DNA of 64,000 nt from Psychroflexus aestuariivivens (lineage in GTDB: Bacteria; Bacteroidota; Bacteroidia; Flavobacteriales; Flavobacteriaceae), in contig NZ_RQVT01000034.1 in NCBI RefSeq assembly GCF_004010055.1, forward strand, positions 62,001-126,000. The letters run 5' to 3'. The position numbers were made by a program, and so were the translations under genes. Positions 17,169 through 25,716 of this stretch are shown here, one piece after another. The notes beneath the pieces were generated by a model. It ran no database searches, was not told the origin of the DNA, and saw nothing but the letters and a program-made list of their open reading frames with translations. The stretch's first letter is position 1. Each line of letters starts with the position of its first letter.

Positions 17169-17259
17169 CATGACCATTTTAAAATTTTCACTAAGTAAAT
17201 TAAAAATGACATTATTTTTAGGGCAATTAACTAGATTTTAATCTAAAAAATTGAAAATA

Positions 17260-17409
17260 TTAGTTTTCTGCTTCTAACTTTTCAATTTCAAGTTCTAATT
17301 CTTGAATTTTAGATTCCTGTTTGTCGATGATTTTTTTACCATTGAAATAAATTAATACTGCTAATAATGCTGAAATAACAAACAAGTATAAATAGAGATT
17401 TTTTAACAT
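17260..17409 (-). CDS. 49-residue membrane peptide with coiled-coil tail
   Basis: A small ORF with the sequence plan of a real protein: MLKNLYLYLFVISALLAVLI is a single membrane segment, followed by YFNGKKIID and a heptad-like acidic coiled coil (QESKIQELELEIEKLEAEN) to the C-terminus. It is probably anchored in the inner membrane with the coiled coil exposed. Its ATG overlaps the TAA of the upstream MBL hydrolase by one base (TAATG), so it is likely translated by coupling. Function unknown. It is too short for most gene finders. The coupling and composition are what support it. Confidence 0.65.
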   Translation of the reverse strand: MLKNLYLYLFVISALLAVLIYFNGKKIIDKQESKIQELELEIEKLEAEN

Positions 17410-18170
17410 TATACAGAGATTTTTAAATTATCGTAGGCCAAAAAAACATTTTCTGGCAGTTCTTTTTGAACTTCTTCATGAAATCCCATGTGGTGACTGA
17501 TGTGAGTAAAATAAGCACGCTCTGGCTTGAGTTTATCCACAACTTCTAGAGCTTCACCTAAAGTTAAGTGAGAGTGATGTTCTTCTTTTCTTAGCGCATT
17601 CAGGACTAATGTTTTTACTCCTTTCAACTTTTCCATCTCAGAATCAGGGATAATTTTTGCATCGGTAACATAGGCAAAATCGCCAAACCTAAAGCCATAA
17701 ACTTGAAGTTCTGGGTGATAAACATTGATAGGTTTCACTTTTAGATTTCCAATAACAAATTCTTCATCATCGATAATATTTGTATTTAGAGATGGCGCAC
17801 CGGGATATTTGTTATTTACCTGAAAAACATAAGCAAATCGTTGTTTTAGTTGTTCTAAAACGCGTTCATGAGAATAAATTGAAATTTCTCCCTGACGAAA
17901 GTAAAATGGACGCACATCGTCCAAACCAATGACATGGTCATTATGTTCATGAGTAAATAAAATACCATCAATTTTTTCAACATTATTTTTCAGCATTTGC
18001 TGTCTGAAATCTGGCCCACAATCTATGACGTAAGAAAAATCATCCCATTCTAGAAGTACGGAAACACGTAATCTTTTATCTTTTGGGTCATCGCTTAAGC
18101 AAACTGGATGTTTACTGCCGATAATTGGCACGCCTTGTGAAGTTCCTGTACCTAAAAACGTTACTTTCAA
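17409..18170 (-). CDS. MBL-fold metallohydrolase (PhnP-like)
   Basis: A 253-residue cytoplasmic metallo-beta-lactamase fold hydrolase. It opens MKVTFLGTGTSQGVPIIG and has the metal motif THEHNDHVIGLDD (H74, H76, D78, H79), later YVTDAKIIP and a terminal histidine region FTHISHHMGFHEEV. This arrangement is that of PhnP/RNase Z-like phosphodiesterases. A cyclic phosphodiester or similar substrate is plausible but not shown. The start codon is TTG at 18170; no better-placed ATG exists. A minus-strand -7 box TAGTTTTG lies at 18194-18187. The stop is coupled to a 49-residue membrane peptide. Confidence 0.85.
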   Translation of the reverse strand: MKVTFLGTGTSQGVPIIGSKHPVCLSDDPKDKRLRVSVLLEWDDFSYVIDCGPDFRQQMLKNNVEKIDGILFTHEHNDHVIGLDDVRPFYFRQGEISIYSHERVLEQLKQRFAYVFQVNNKYPGAPSLNTNIIDDEEFVIGNLKVKPINVYHPELQVYGFRFGDFAYVTDAKIIPDSEMEKLKGVKTLVLNALRKEEHHSHLTLGEALEVVDKLKPERAYFTHISHHMGFHEEVQKELPENVFLAYDNLKISV

Positions 18171-18292
18171 AATGTTATTTTTACTACAAAACTATGTTAT
18201 TTTTTTCTTTACACATAAGTATTAACTACTTTTGTTTAGAGTTTAAAAAGTGTTTAAGATTTCAAAAAATACAGCTTATGTCTATAACAATA

Positions 18293-19738
18293 ATGGGTGA
18301 CAAAGACTTTAAGAGTGCACCATCTATTAAAGATAAATCTTTACGAATAAACCTTAACGAAAATATCTACGGCACCTTTGCTGAAATTGGAGCGGGACAG
18401 GAAACCGTTCGGAATTTCTTTAGAGCTGGTGGATCTTCGGGTACGATTGCCAAAACTATGAGTGCTTATGACAAAGACTTTAGTGATGCAATTTACGGTG
18501 TTGAAGAAGATAGACGTTATGTTACAGAAAGTCGTCTGCATAAAATGATTGATCACGAAACTCAACTTATAGAAGACAGAATACATAGAAGTAAGCATCC
18601 GAATAAATTGTTTTTTACTTATGCAAATACGGTAGCAACCATTGATTTTGCAAAGCGTTATAAAGGTCACGGTTGGGTTGGCATCAAATATCAATTGAAA
18701 CCTAATGCTGAATATAATAAGATTGTTCTGCATATTCGTTTCAAAGAAAATGATGCACGTTTACAACAAAATACTTTAGGAATTTTGGGTACAAATTTGA
18801 TTTATGCTGCGTATTATGCCCACAACAATCCAAAGCAAATATTAAAAGATTTGTACGATCATTTGCATAAAGATCAAATTGAAATTGATACAATTAATTT
18901 TTCTGGTCCTGACTTTGAAGATGTAGACAATCGATTGATGAGTTTACAATTAGTGAAAAACGGAATGACTGAAGCCGTTATGTTTTCGCCAGACGGCAAC
19001 AATATCCTGCCTGCAAAAGCACTCTACAAGAAAAATATTATTGCCTTAAGAGGAAGTTTTAGACCTGTGACTAAAGTAAATATGGATATTTACGAAACAG
19101 CTTTAGATTTGTTCAAAAAAGAAAAAAAGGTTAAGCAAGATAATATTCAGCCTGTTTTTGAAATCACATTGTCTAACCTTCGTTCTGAAGGAGAAATCAA
19201 CGAAGAAGATTTTATGGATCGTGCCAAACTGCTTTGCGCTCTAGGCCATACAGTTATGATTTCAAATTTTCAAGAATATTATAAATTGGTTGAATATTTT
19301 TCAAATTATACCAAAGAACGCATGGCACTGGCCATGGGCGTTAATAATCTAATCGATGTGTTTGATGAAAAATATTATCGCCATTTGAGTGGAGGAATTT
19401 TGGAAGCCTTTGGTAAATTGTTTTTCAAAGATTTAAGAGTTTATCTTTATCCTTATAAAGATCCTAAAACAGGAAAAATCACCAATAGCGACAACTTAAA
19501 GGTTCACCCAAGAATGAAAGAGCTTTATAAATTCTTCAAATACAATGGTAGAGTTGTTGACATTGAAGATTATAATGAAGATATTTTGGGTTATTTCTCG
19601 AGAGATATTTTACAGAAAATTTCTAAAGGAGAAGATGGATGGCAAAAAGCGGTTCCTGAAAAAACCGCAAAAATGATTGAAGATCAAGAACTTTTCCAAA
19701 GAGAATATAAACGTGAAACAGAAAATGTTGGGTATTAA
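18293..19738 (+). CDS. Conserved cytosolic protein of unknown function (about 480 residues)
   Basis: A soluble protein without signal peptide or membrane segments, with long conserved-looking blocks such as NIYGTFAEIGAGQETVRNFF, AKTMSAYDKDFSDAIYG and GGILEAFGKLFFKDLRVYLY. I do not recognise a catalytic domain. From memory, close relatives in Bacteroidota and cyanobacteria carry conflicting labels (TonB-dependent receptor, nicotinate-nucleotide adenylyltransferase) that the sequence does not support. A -7 box TACTTTTG at 18227-18234 places the transcript start near 18241. ATGs at 18278 and 18293 are both possible; the second gives MGDKDFKSAPSIKDKSLRI. The longer reading back to 18125 would overlap the divergent MBL gene and is rejected. 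A strong terminator follows. Confidence 0.8.
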   Translation: MGDKDFKSAPSIKDKSLRINLNENIYGTFAEIGAGQETVRNFFRAGGSSGTIAKTMSAYDKDFSDAIYGVEEDRRYVTESRLHKMIDHETQLIEDRIHRSKHPNKLFFTYANTVATIDFAKRYKGHGWVGIKYQLKPNAEYNKIVLHIRFKENDARLQQNTLGILGTNLIYAAYYAHNNPKQILKDLYDHLHKDQIEIDTINFSGPDFEDVDNRLMSLQLVKNGMTEAVMFSPDGNNILPAKALYKKNIIALRGSFRPVTKVNMDIYETALDLFKKEKKVKQDNIQPVFEITLSNLRSEGEINEEDFMDRAKLLCALGHTVMISNFQEYYKLVEYFSNYTKERMALAMGVNNLIDVFDEKYYRHLSGGILEAFGKLFFKDLRVYLYPYKDPKTGKITNSDNLKVHPRMKELYKFFKYNGRVVDIEDYNEDILGYFSRDILQKISKGEDGWQKAVPEKTAKMIEDQELFQREYKRETENVGY

Positions 19739-19762
19739 TTTCAATTAATGATAACCAAAATT

Positions 19763-19799
19763 AAAAAAGGCTTGATTTAAAAAAATCAAGCCTTTTTTT
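19763..19799 (+). terminator. Intrinsic terminator
   Basis: A hairpin with arms AAAAAAGGCTTGATTT and AAATCAAGCCTTTTTT, an A-rich loop and a T-run, 24 bases after the preceding stop. Confidence 0.88.
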
Positions 19800-19932
19800 A
19801 ATTGAATTCTAATCAGTTAGACTGCACTTTAAATGTTTGAAAATGTTTTCTAGTAGATACCATTTTTAACCCTAAAATCTTAAATTTTGATAAAATTGAG
19901 TAATTTCGAAAATAATCATTCCTCAAAATATT

Positions 19933-20511
19933 CTATAATTCAATATCGAAGCGACCCTCTCTTACTTTAACGACTTTACCATCAACACTTTTGGCATCAA
20001 ACCAAAAAGTACCTGATATAATATTTTCATCTTCATCGAAATGAGTTATGATCAATTCTCCTATATTATCCTGATTGGTAACAAAATAACCTAATTCAAA
20101 TTTGTCATTCGAACTTTCTAATTCACCAATACCTCCATCGCCAGATTCTAGTTCAGATGCTGAAGAATTGAGTTCTAAGATTTCGTTCTGATTGATTTCA
20201 CTTAATGTATATGAGATTTTTAAATAACTAAGAAAACCTCTTCCATTAATAAATTCGATGTGTGGAATTGTAATTATTAACAAGAAATTTTCTTCAAAAA
20301 TGTTTACATACCTAGCTCTAAAGAAGGGATCAGATTTATCGTTTACCACAAAAGGAGCGCCATTAACGATTGCTCCTGCTGTATTTGCTCCAATATTTGT
20401 AGCTTCAGGAAGTTCGTTGGTTAGGTTATTAGAATTGTCATCATCATTGCTGCAACTAGAAAAGAAGAAAAAAAGTATGATAAAGCTTAAGTTTTTAAAT
20501 ATGTTTTTCAT
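19933..20511 (-). CDS. DUF6252-type lipoprotein
   Basis: A 192-residue lipoprotein: the signal ends in FFFFSSCSNDDDNSNN, a typical Bacteroidota lipoprotein start with an acidic run that in this phylum can favour surface export. The mature part begins with ATNIGANTAGAIVNGAPFVV and ends with ISGTFWFDAKSVDGKVVKV and REGRFDIEL. I associate this pattern with DUF6252, a family of unknown function often present in several copies in Flavobacteriaceae. It stands alone between a terminated gene and trkH; no promoter of the standard type is evident. Confidence 0.75.
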   Translation of the reverse strand: MKNIFKNLSFIILFFFFSSCSNDDDNSNNLTNELPEATNIGANTAGAIVNGAPFVVNDKSDPFFRARYVNIFEENFLLIITIPHIEFINGRGFLSYLKISYTLSEINQNEILELNSSASELESGDGGIGELESSNDKFELGYFVTNQDNIGELIITHFDEDENIISGTFWFDAKSVDGKVVKVREGRFDIEL

Positions 20512-20588
20512 TTAAATTTTGTTAAATATATTTTCGTTTTTAATTACAATTTATTGGCTTACTTGAATTACCTGATTTTAAAAATTCA

Positions 20589-22088
20589 CTAGACGTTGCG
20601 CCAAAAATAAGGCGTTAAGATAATCAAAACCGTAAATAATTCCAACCTACCAATCAGCATCAGAAATGAACTCCAAAACTTACCAAAATCTGTTAATGAG
20701 GCGAAATTATCCACAGGACTCAAATCACCAAAAGCTGGACCTATGTTACCTAATGACGATGCCGATGCACCAATGGCGGTTTGAAAATCTAAACCTGTAC
20801 CTGCAAAAACCACAGCGCCTAAAATAAATGATAAAGAATACAAAATAAAGAAACCTAGAATATTGTAAACAATTTTTTGGTCAACTGCTTTGCCCTTGTA
20901 TCTCACTGGCAAAATAGCATTAGGGTGCAAAATTCTTCTGAATTCTTGAAAGCCATTTTTGATCATAATAATGTGTCGTACCACTTTTACTCCACCAGAT
21001 GTCGATCCCGCTGAACCACCTAAGAAAAACATTCCGAAAAACAAAACGGTAAGAAATGGCATCCATAGAGTATAATCAGCAGTCACAAAACCTGTTGTGG
21101 TAACAATTGCCAAAACCTGAAATAAGCCATGCCTAATGGCACTTTCTAGTTCACCAAACACCATTGGATGAGTAATACTTGAAATACTAGGATCTGCGTA
21201 GAAATAAATCATTCCTGCTGAAATTAATGTAAACCCAGCTATGAAAAAGAAAAACCATTTGAATTCTTCATTATGTAGTACTTTTTGAAACTTTCCTTTA
21301 AACGCATAATAACTAACTACAAAATTTGTACCTGCTAAAAACATAAACAATATTATAATATATTGAATAGCTGGACTGTCGTTCCAATACGCAATACTAG
21401 CATTTTTTGTTGAAAAGCCCCCTGTAGAAAGTGTACTAAGTGCATGATTAACCGAATCAAACCAATCCATTCCAGCAACTTTCAGTAAAATTGTTTCAGA
21501 AACAGTGTATCCAAAATAAATCAACCACAAACGCTTGGCCGTATCTGCGATTTTCGGTTTCACCTTATCGGCACTTGGCCCGGGTGCTTCGGCAGAAAAC
21601 AACTGCATACCGCCTATACCAAACAATGGCAAAATAGCAACAGCCAGAACAATAATTCCCATACCACCAATCCAATGTGTCAAACTACGCCATAGCAATA
21701 TACTTTTGGGTAAAGCTTCAATATCATTTAAAATTGAAGCACCAGTAGTCGTGTAACCTGACATAGTTTCGAAAAACATATTTGAAAGCCCTGTTATGGT
21801 TCCTGAAAAAGCATAAGGTAACATGCCGCTCAAGACCATAAATAACCAACCCAAAGTCACAATAAGGTAACCTTCCCTTTGAGCTATGGCTTTATCATGT
21901 GTTTTTGTTAAAAACATCATTAAAAAACCGATAAAAATTGAAGTTGAAGCCGCTACAGCCAAATCAAAAGTAACCTGTTCACCTATAATCCAACTCAAAA
22001 CCGTGGGAACGAGCATGAATCCACCGTTGAAAATCAGCAAAACTCCCATGATATGGGTTACTACTTTTAAATTAAGACTATGCATCAA
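20589..22088 (-). CDS. trkH: TrkH/KtrB-type potassium uptake channel subunit
   Basis: A 499-residue polytopic inner-membrane protein that forms the potassium pore of Trk/Ktr systems. Selectivity-filter-like loops follow short pore helices: MSGYTTTGASIL, ALSTLSTGGFSTKN, VTTTGFVTAD and ASSLGNIGPAFGD, one in each of the four repeats, each with the conserved glycine. The C-terminus (TPYFWRNV) is typical of TrkH. Its start overlaps the end of trkA by four bases, so the channel and its gating ring subunit are cotranslated, the usual arrangement. Confidence 0.95.
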   Translation of the reverse strand: MMHSLNLKVVTHIMGVLLIFNGGFMLVPTVLSWIIGEQVTFDLAVAASTSIFIGFLMMFLTKTHDKAIAQREGYLIVTLGWLFMVLSGMLPYAFSGTITGLSNMFFETMSGYTTTGASILNDIEALPKSILLWRSLTHWIGGMGIIVLAVAILPLFGIGGMQLFSAEAPGPSADKVKPKIADTAKRLWLIYFGYTVSETILLKVAGMDWFDSVNHALSTLSTGGFSTKNASIAYWNDSPAIQYIIILFMFLAGTNFVVSYYAFKGKFQKVLHNEEFKWFFFFIAGFTLISAGMIYFYADPSISSITHPMVFGELESAIRHGLFQVLAIVTTTGFVTADYTLWMPFLTVLFFGMFFLGGSAGSTSGGVKVVRHIIMIKNGFQEFRRILHPNAILPVRYKGKAVDQKIVYNILGFFILYSLSFILGAVVFAGTGLDFQTAIGASASSLGNIGPAFGDLSPVDNFASLTDFGKFWSSFLMLIGRLELFTVLIILTPYFWRNV

Positions 22089-23434
22089 CAGAATAGTTTT
22101 TCAACTTTTTTAATGGATTTCGGTAGGGTACAAATTACGAGTCGGTCGCCTTCTTTAATGACAAAATCACCCAAAGCAATTATACCTTTGCCATCACGAA
22201 TAACACCACCAACAACCGAAGTTCTTGGAAAATCGATATCTACAATTTTGTTATTGACAACTTGGGAATCTGCATTCACGACAAATTCTAAAAGTTCGGC
22301 ATTCATGTTATTCAATTTTGTCATAGCAACTACATCGCCTTTTCGAATATATCTGAATATACTATTGGCTGCCAAAAGTTTTTTATTAATTAAAGAATGA
22401 ATTCCGATAGAATGACTCAACTGAAAATAATCCATATTTTCAACCAATGCAATAGTTTTTCTTACAGATTTGGAATTGGCTACCAAACAAGACATAATAT
22501 TTGTTTCGGAATCCTCGGTAACCGCAACAAAAGCATCCATTTTTGTAATATTTTCTTCTTCCAGAATTTCCACATTTCTACCATCAGCATTAATCACCAA
22601 AGCATTGGGAAGCAAATTCGCCAGTTCAGTAGCTTTTTTGTAGGTTTTTTCAATAACCTTCACTTTAAAATTTTGCTCACAAAGTGTTTTTGCTAGGGTT
22701 CTTCCAATATTACTACCACCTAGAATCATCACTTTTTTAATGACACGTTTTTCAGCTCCAGTAAGTTTATAAAGTTCTTCAACTCCCTGTCCATCTGTTA
22801 TAAAATAAACCCTGTCGCCGCGTTTGAAAACTGTATCACCTCGAGGAATTATGGTATATTGTGTACCGTAGCGTTGTAAGGCAATCGGTACAAAGTGTAA
22901 GCCAGGAAATATATCTGCAGCTTCTTGCACTGTGTTTCCTAAAAATGGAGCTTTGGAACGCAAGGTTAGGCCAATCATAGTTAAAGCTCCGTCATCGAAT
23001 TCAAAAGTATCTGTAAATGCAGATTGATTCAGCAACATCATAACTTCTTCTGCTGCTAAAGCTTCTGGTGAAATCATTTCATCTATACCTAAAGCCTTAA
23101 TATCTAAAACTTCTTTACTATCTATTAATTCCTGACTGGAAACACGAGAAACAGTACGACCACAACCTAATTGTTTAGCAAAAACACAAACAGAAATATT
23201 GATGGATTGATTAGACGTTACAGCAATAACTAAATCAGAATCATCGACCTGAGCATCTTTCAAAATACTAGGCAATGTAGCATCACCATTCAATGTTCTA
23301 ATATCTAAATGTTTGTCGGCGTATGCCAAGCGTTCTTCGTCTATATCAATAAGTGTGATGGCGTGAGATTCATATGAAAAAAGTTTAGCCAAATGAAATC
23401 CGACTTCTCCTGCGCCTGCGATAATTATTTTCAT
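22085..23434 (-). CDS. trkA: Trk system potassium transporter regulatory subunit TrkA
   Basis: A 449-residue cytoplasmic protein made of two tandem RCK units (each a Rossmann NAD-binding domain plus a TrkA-C domain). The first begins MKIIIAGAGEVGFHLAKLF and the second VMILGGSNIGRTLAKTL; both have the GxGxxG-type nucleotide motif, the second as GGSNIG. TrkA-C repeats follow near residues 140-225 and 365-449. It gates TrkH in response to nucleotides. It is the first gene of the trkA-trkH operon; a -7 box TAATTTTG lies at 23447-23440 on the minus strand, directly before the ATG, facing the menG promoter. Confidence 0.95.
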   Translation of the reverse strand: MKIIIAGAGEVGFHLAKLFSYESHAITLIDIDEERLAYADKHLDIRTLNGDATLPSILKDAQVDDSDLVIAVTSNQSINISVCVFAKQLGCGRTVSRVSSQELIDSKEVLDIKALGIDEMISPEALAAEEVMMLLNQSAFTDTFEFDDGALTMIGLTLRSKAPFLGNTVQEAADIFPGLHFVPIALQRYGTQYTIIPRGDTVFKRGDRVYFITDGQGVEELYKLTGAEKRVIKKVMILGGSNIGRTLAKTLCEQNFKVKVIEKTYKKATELANLLPNALVINADGRNVEILEEENITKMDAFVAVTEDSETNIMSCLVANSKSVRKTIALVENMDYFQLSHSIGIHSLINKKLLAANSIFRYIRKGDVVAMTKLNNMNAELLEFVVNADSQVVNNKIVDIDFPRTSVVGGVIRDGKGIIALGDFVIKEGDRLVICTLPKSIKKVEKLFC

Positions 23435-23488
23435 GAATGCAAAATTAAGGTAAATTTATAAAAAACTAAGTTTCAAACCGCTTATATT

Positions 23489-23521
23489 TTGAAGATTAGT
23501 TTTTTAGAAAATGTATCTTTG
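23489..23521 (+). promoter_or_regulatory. Promoter of the menG-porT operon
   Basis: TTG at 23489-23491 and TATCTTTG at 23514-23521 are separated by 22 bases. The ATG at 23533 follows 11 bases later, so the leader is only a few bases or absent. Confidence 0.65.
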
Positions 23522-23532
23522 CGAAAAAAAGG

Positions 23533-24261
23533 ATGAGCAAAAACGTCACTCCATATAAAGATTCCGAACTCAAAAAGAAAAAGCAAGTTGAACAAATGTT
23601 CGATAACATTTCTGAAAATTATGATGGGTTGAATCGTGTGATTTCTTTTGGGATTGATACCAAATGGCGAAAAAAATTGATCGACATTGTTAAAGCATCA
23701 AAACCAAAAAGCATTTTGGATATTGCTACTGGAACTGGAGATTTAGCAATTGCTTTGGCAGATTCTGAAGCTGAAAAAATAATAGGTTTGGATATTTCTG
23801 CTGGAATGTTGAAAGTTGGGGAAGCAAAAATAAAAAAGAAAAACCTAGACAAGCGTATAGAAATGGTGCAAGCGGATTCTGAAAAGCTGCCATATTCAGA
23901 CAATTCTTTCGATGCAATTACTGTGGCATTTGGCGTTAGGAATTTTGAAACTCTTGACAAAGGTTTAGCTGAAATCTATAGAGTTTTACGACCAGGCGGC
24001 ATTTTTGTGGTTCTGGAAACCTCCGTTCCTACTCGATTTCCCTTCAAACAAGGTTATAAATTTTATTCAAATTATATTTTACCCAATATTGGTAAGTTTT
24101 TTTCAAAAGACAAAAGCGCTTACAAATATTTAAGCGAAAGCGCCTCGGTTTTTCCCTACGGAAAAAAATTCAACAATATTTTGAAAAAAATCGGGTTTAT
24201 AGATGTGAAAGATCGGCCACAAACATTTGGCGTTGCAACAATCTATTCAGCATCAAAATAA
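23533..24261 (+). CDS. ubiE: Demethylmenaquinone C-methyltransferase (UbiE/MenG)
   Basis: A 242-residue SAM-dependent class I methyltransferase for the last step of menaquinone synthesis. Motifs: [20 protein letters not shown], the SAM-binding [35 protein letters not shown] and [12 protein letters not shown]. Because the window points to an anaerobic-ancestry Bacteroidota that uses menaquinone, the MenG role is more likely than ubiquinone synthesis. Its stop overlaps the porT start (TAATG). The ubiE-porT pair is a familiar gene order in this phylum, although the two functions are unrelated. Confidence 0.95.
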   Translation: MSKNVTPYKDSELKKKKQVEQMFDNISENYDGLNRVISFGIDTKWRKKLIDIVKASKPKSILDIATGTGDLAIALADSEAEKIIGLDISAGMLKVGEAKIKKKNLDKRIEMVQADSEKLPYSDNSFDAITVAFGVRNFETLDKGLAEIYRVLRPGGIFVVLETSVPTRFPFKQGYKFYSNYILPNIGKFFSKDKSAYKYLSESASVFPYGKKFNNILKKIGFIDVKDRPQTFGVATIYSASK

Positions 24262-24959
24262 TGAATATGAGGACAGTCGTACTGATCATGATCCTTTTGG
24301 GATCATTACAAGCTGAAGCTCAGCTTTTTACCAAAGAACGTGTATTGAATAAGGAGAATTTTGACAAAAAACGTTGGTCATGGGGTTATTTTTTGGGCAT
24401 GAATTTTTATGATTTTCAAATTAGATATAAAGATGAGGCTCAGGATATTAACGTTGATAAAGCTCCTAGTTTCAATGTTGGACTAATTGGAAATCTAAGA
24501 ATTAATGACTACTTGGATTTGCGCCTTGAGCCTGGTGTTGTTTTTGCTAACAGGAATCTAACTTTTCCTAATTTCGAAGCTCAAAATGATGCTTTCAGAG
24601 AAGTGAAATCTTCTTATATCCACATTCCATTATTGGTCAAATTTTCTACAAAACGACTTAATAATTTTAAACCTTTTGTGGTTGCTGGTGCTTCAATTTC
24701 TCACAACCTATCTAGCAATCAAGACAATCCGGATGACAATTCTGCTGGGCAATTCAGAATGAAAAAACAAAATTATTACTACGAAGTTGGTTTTGGTGTT
24801 GATTTTTACTTAGAATATTTCAAATTTACGCCATCAATTCGCGGTGTTTTCGGAATGTCTGATGAATTGGTAAGAGATGAAAATCCGAATAGTCCGTGGA
24901 CTTCTAATATTGAAAGTTTAAAAACGCGTGGCATTTTCATAAATTTTACTTTTCAATAA
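24261..24959 (+). CDS. porT: Type IX secretion system outer-membrane protein PorT
   Basis: A 232-residue protein with an N-terminal signal peptide ending LQAEAQ and an outer-membrane eight-strand beta-barrel-like body (RWSWGYFLGMNFYDFQIRYK, alternating strands, C-terminal GIFINFTFQ ending in phenylalanine-x). PorT is part of the machinery of type IX secretion, which exports proteins with C-terminal sorting domains; a candidate cargo lies at 42356-43807. It is identified from sequence pattern and its place directly after ubiE. Start overlaps the ubiE stop by one base; an ATG six bases further is an alternative. Confidence 0.88.
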   Translation: MNMRTVVLIMILLGSLQAEAQLFTKERVLNKENFDKKRWSWGYFLGMNFYDFQIRYKDEAQDINVDKAPSFNVGLIGNLRINDYLDLRLEPGVVFANRNLTFPNFEAQNDAFREVKSSYIHIPLLVKFSTKRLNNFKPFVVAGASISHNLSSNQDNPDDNSAGQFRMKKQNYYYEVGFGVDFYLEYFKFTPSIRGVFGMSDELVRDENPNSPWTSNIESLKTRGIFINFTFQ

Positions 24960-24960
24960 A

Positions 24961-25689
24961 TCATCTTCGTCGAAACTCGCTAAGAAAAATAGAGCTCGCT
25001 GTGGCAACATTTAGACTTTCCGTATCCTTGGTTTGACCAAATTGTGGAATACAAATTTTATCAGAGACTAAATCTTCAATTTCTTTTGAAATTCCATTAG
25101 CCTCGTTACCCAGTACAATAATCGCATTCTGAGAATTGACTTCTTTTTGATAAATATTTTCGCCATCCATCACAGCGGCATAAGTTGGTTGATTTGTCTC
25201 AGAAACAAAGGCTACTAAATCTTTATAATGTAAATTCACTCTAGCTAAAGATCCCATTGTAGCTTGCACAACTTTACTGTTAAAACAGTCTACGGTATCA
25301 TTAGAACAAATAATTTCTTTCACGCCAAACCAATCGCATAGTCGAATAATTGTACCTAAGTTTCCAGGGTCGCGAACACCATCTAAAGCTATTTTTAAAT
25401 CCAGAGAGGAAGAAATCTCCTTGACTTTGGGGATTTTAAACACCGCCAATGCTGTTTGTGGTGTTTTCAAATTAGAAATAGATTTCAGTTCTTTTTCTGA
25501 AATAATATGAGACTCACCCTCTTCTACATGAAAAATATCAGCAATAGCATATAAAGCGTGTAATTCTATGGAACTTTTTAAAAATTCTTTGATTACTTTT
25601 ACACCCTCAGCTACAAATAAACCGTGCATATTGCGGTATTTTTTTTGATTGAGACTTTTTATCAGTTTAATTTGACTTTTACTGAGCAT
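24961..25689 (-). CDS. TrmH/SpoU-family RNA 2'-O-methyltransferase
   Basis: A 242-residue SPOUT-class RNA ribose methyltransferase. The N-terminal substrate-binding domain begins LSKSQIKLIKSLNQKKYR. The catalytic part shows the three SpoU motifs: LDGVRDPGNLGTIIRLCDWF, IIVLGNEANGIS and SLNVATASSIFLSEF. The substrate (23S rRNA or tRNA position) cannot be assigned from sequence alone. It converges on porT with a one-base gap, and its start is close to the divergent tamL gene; no separate terminator is visible. Confidence 0.92.
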   Translation of the reverse strand: MLSKSQIKLIKSLNQKKYRNMHGLFVAEGVKVIKEFLKSSIELHALYAIADIFHVEEGESHIISEKELKSISNLKTPQTALAVFKIPKVKEISSSLDLKIALDGVRDPGNLGTIIRLCDWFGVKEIICSNDTVDCFNSKVVQATMGSLARVNLHYKDLVAFVSETNQPTYAAVMDGENIYQKEVNSQNAIIVLGNEANGISKEIEDLVSDKICIPQFGQTKDTESLNVATASSIFLSEFRRR

Positions 25690-25716
25690 TTAAAAAAATT
25701 TAGAAAAGAAATACAA

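Noticed and set aside
18125-18292. Longer N-terminus for the conserved protein before 19738
   Set aside because: It overlaps the start of the divergent MBL hydrolase and lies upstream of the -7 box; its residues look like random AT-rich translation.
25624-25716. Longer N-terminus for TamL
   Set aside because: It overlaps the divergent methyltransferase gene and hides the lipoprotein signal peptide; the TTG at 25717 fits better.
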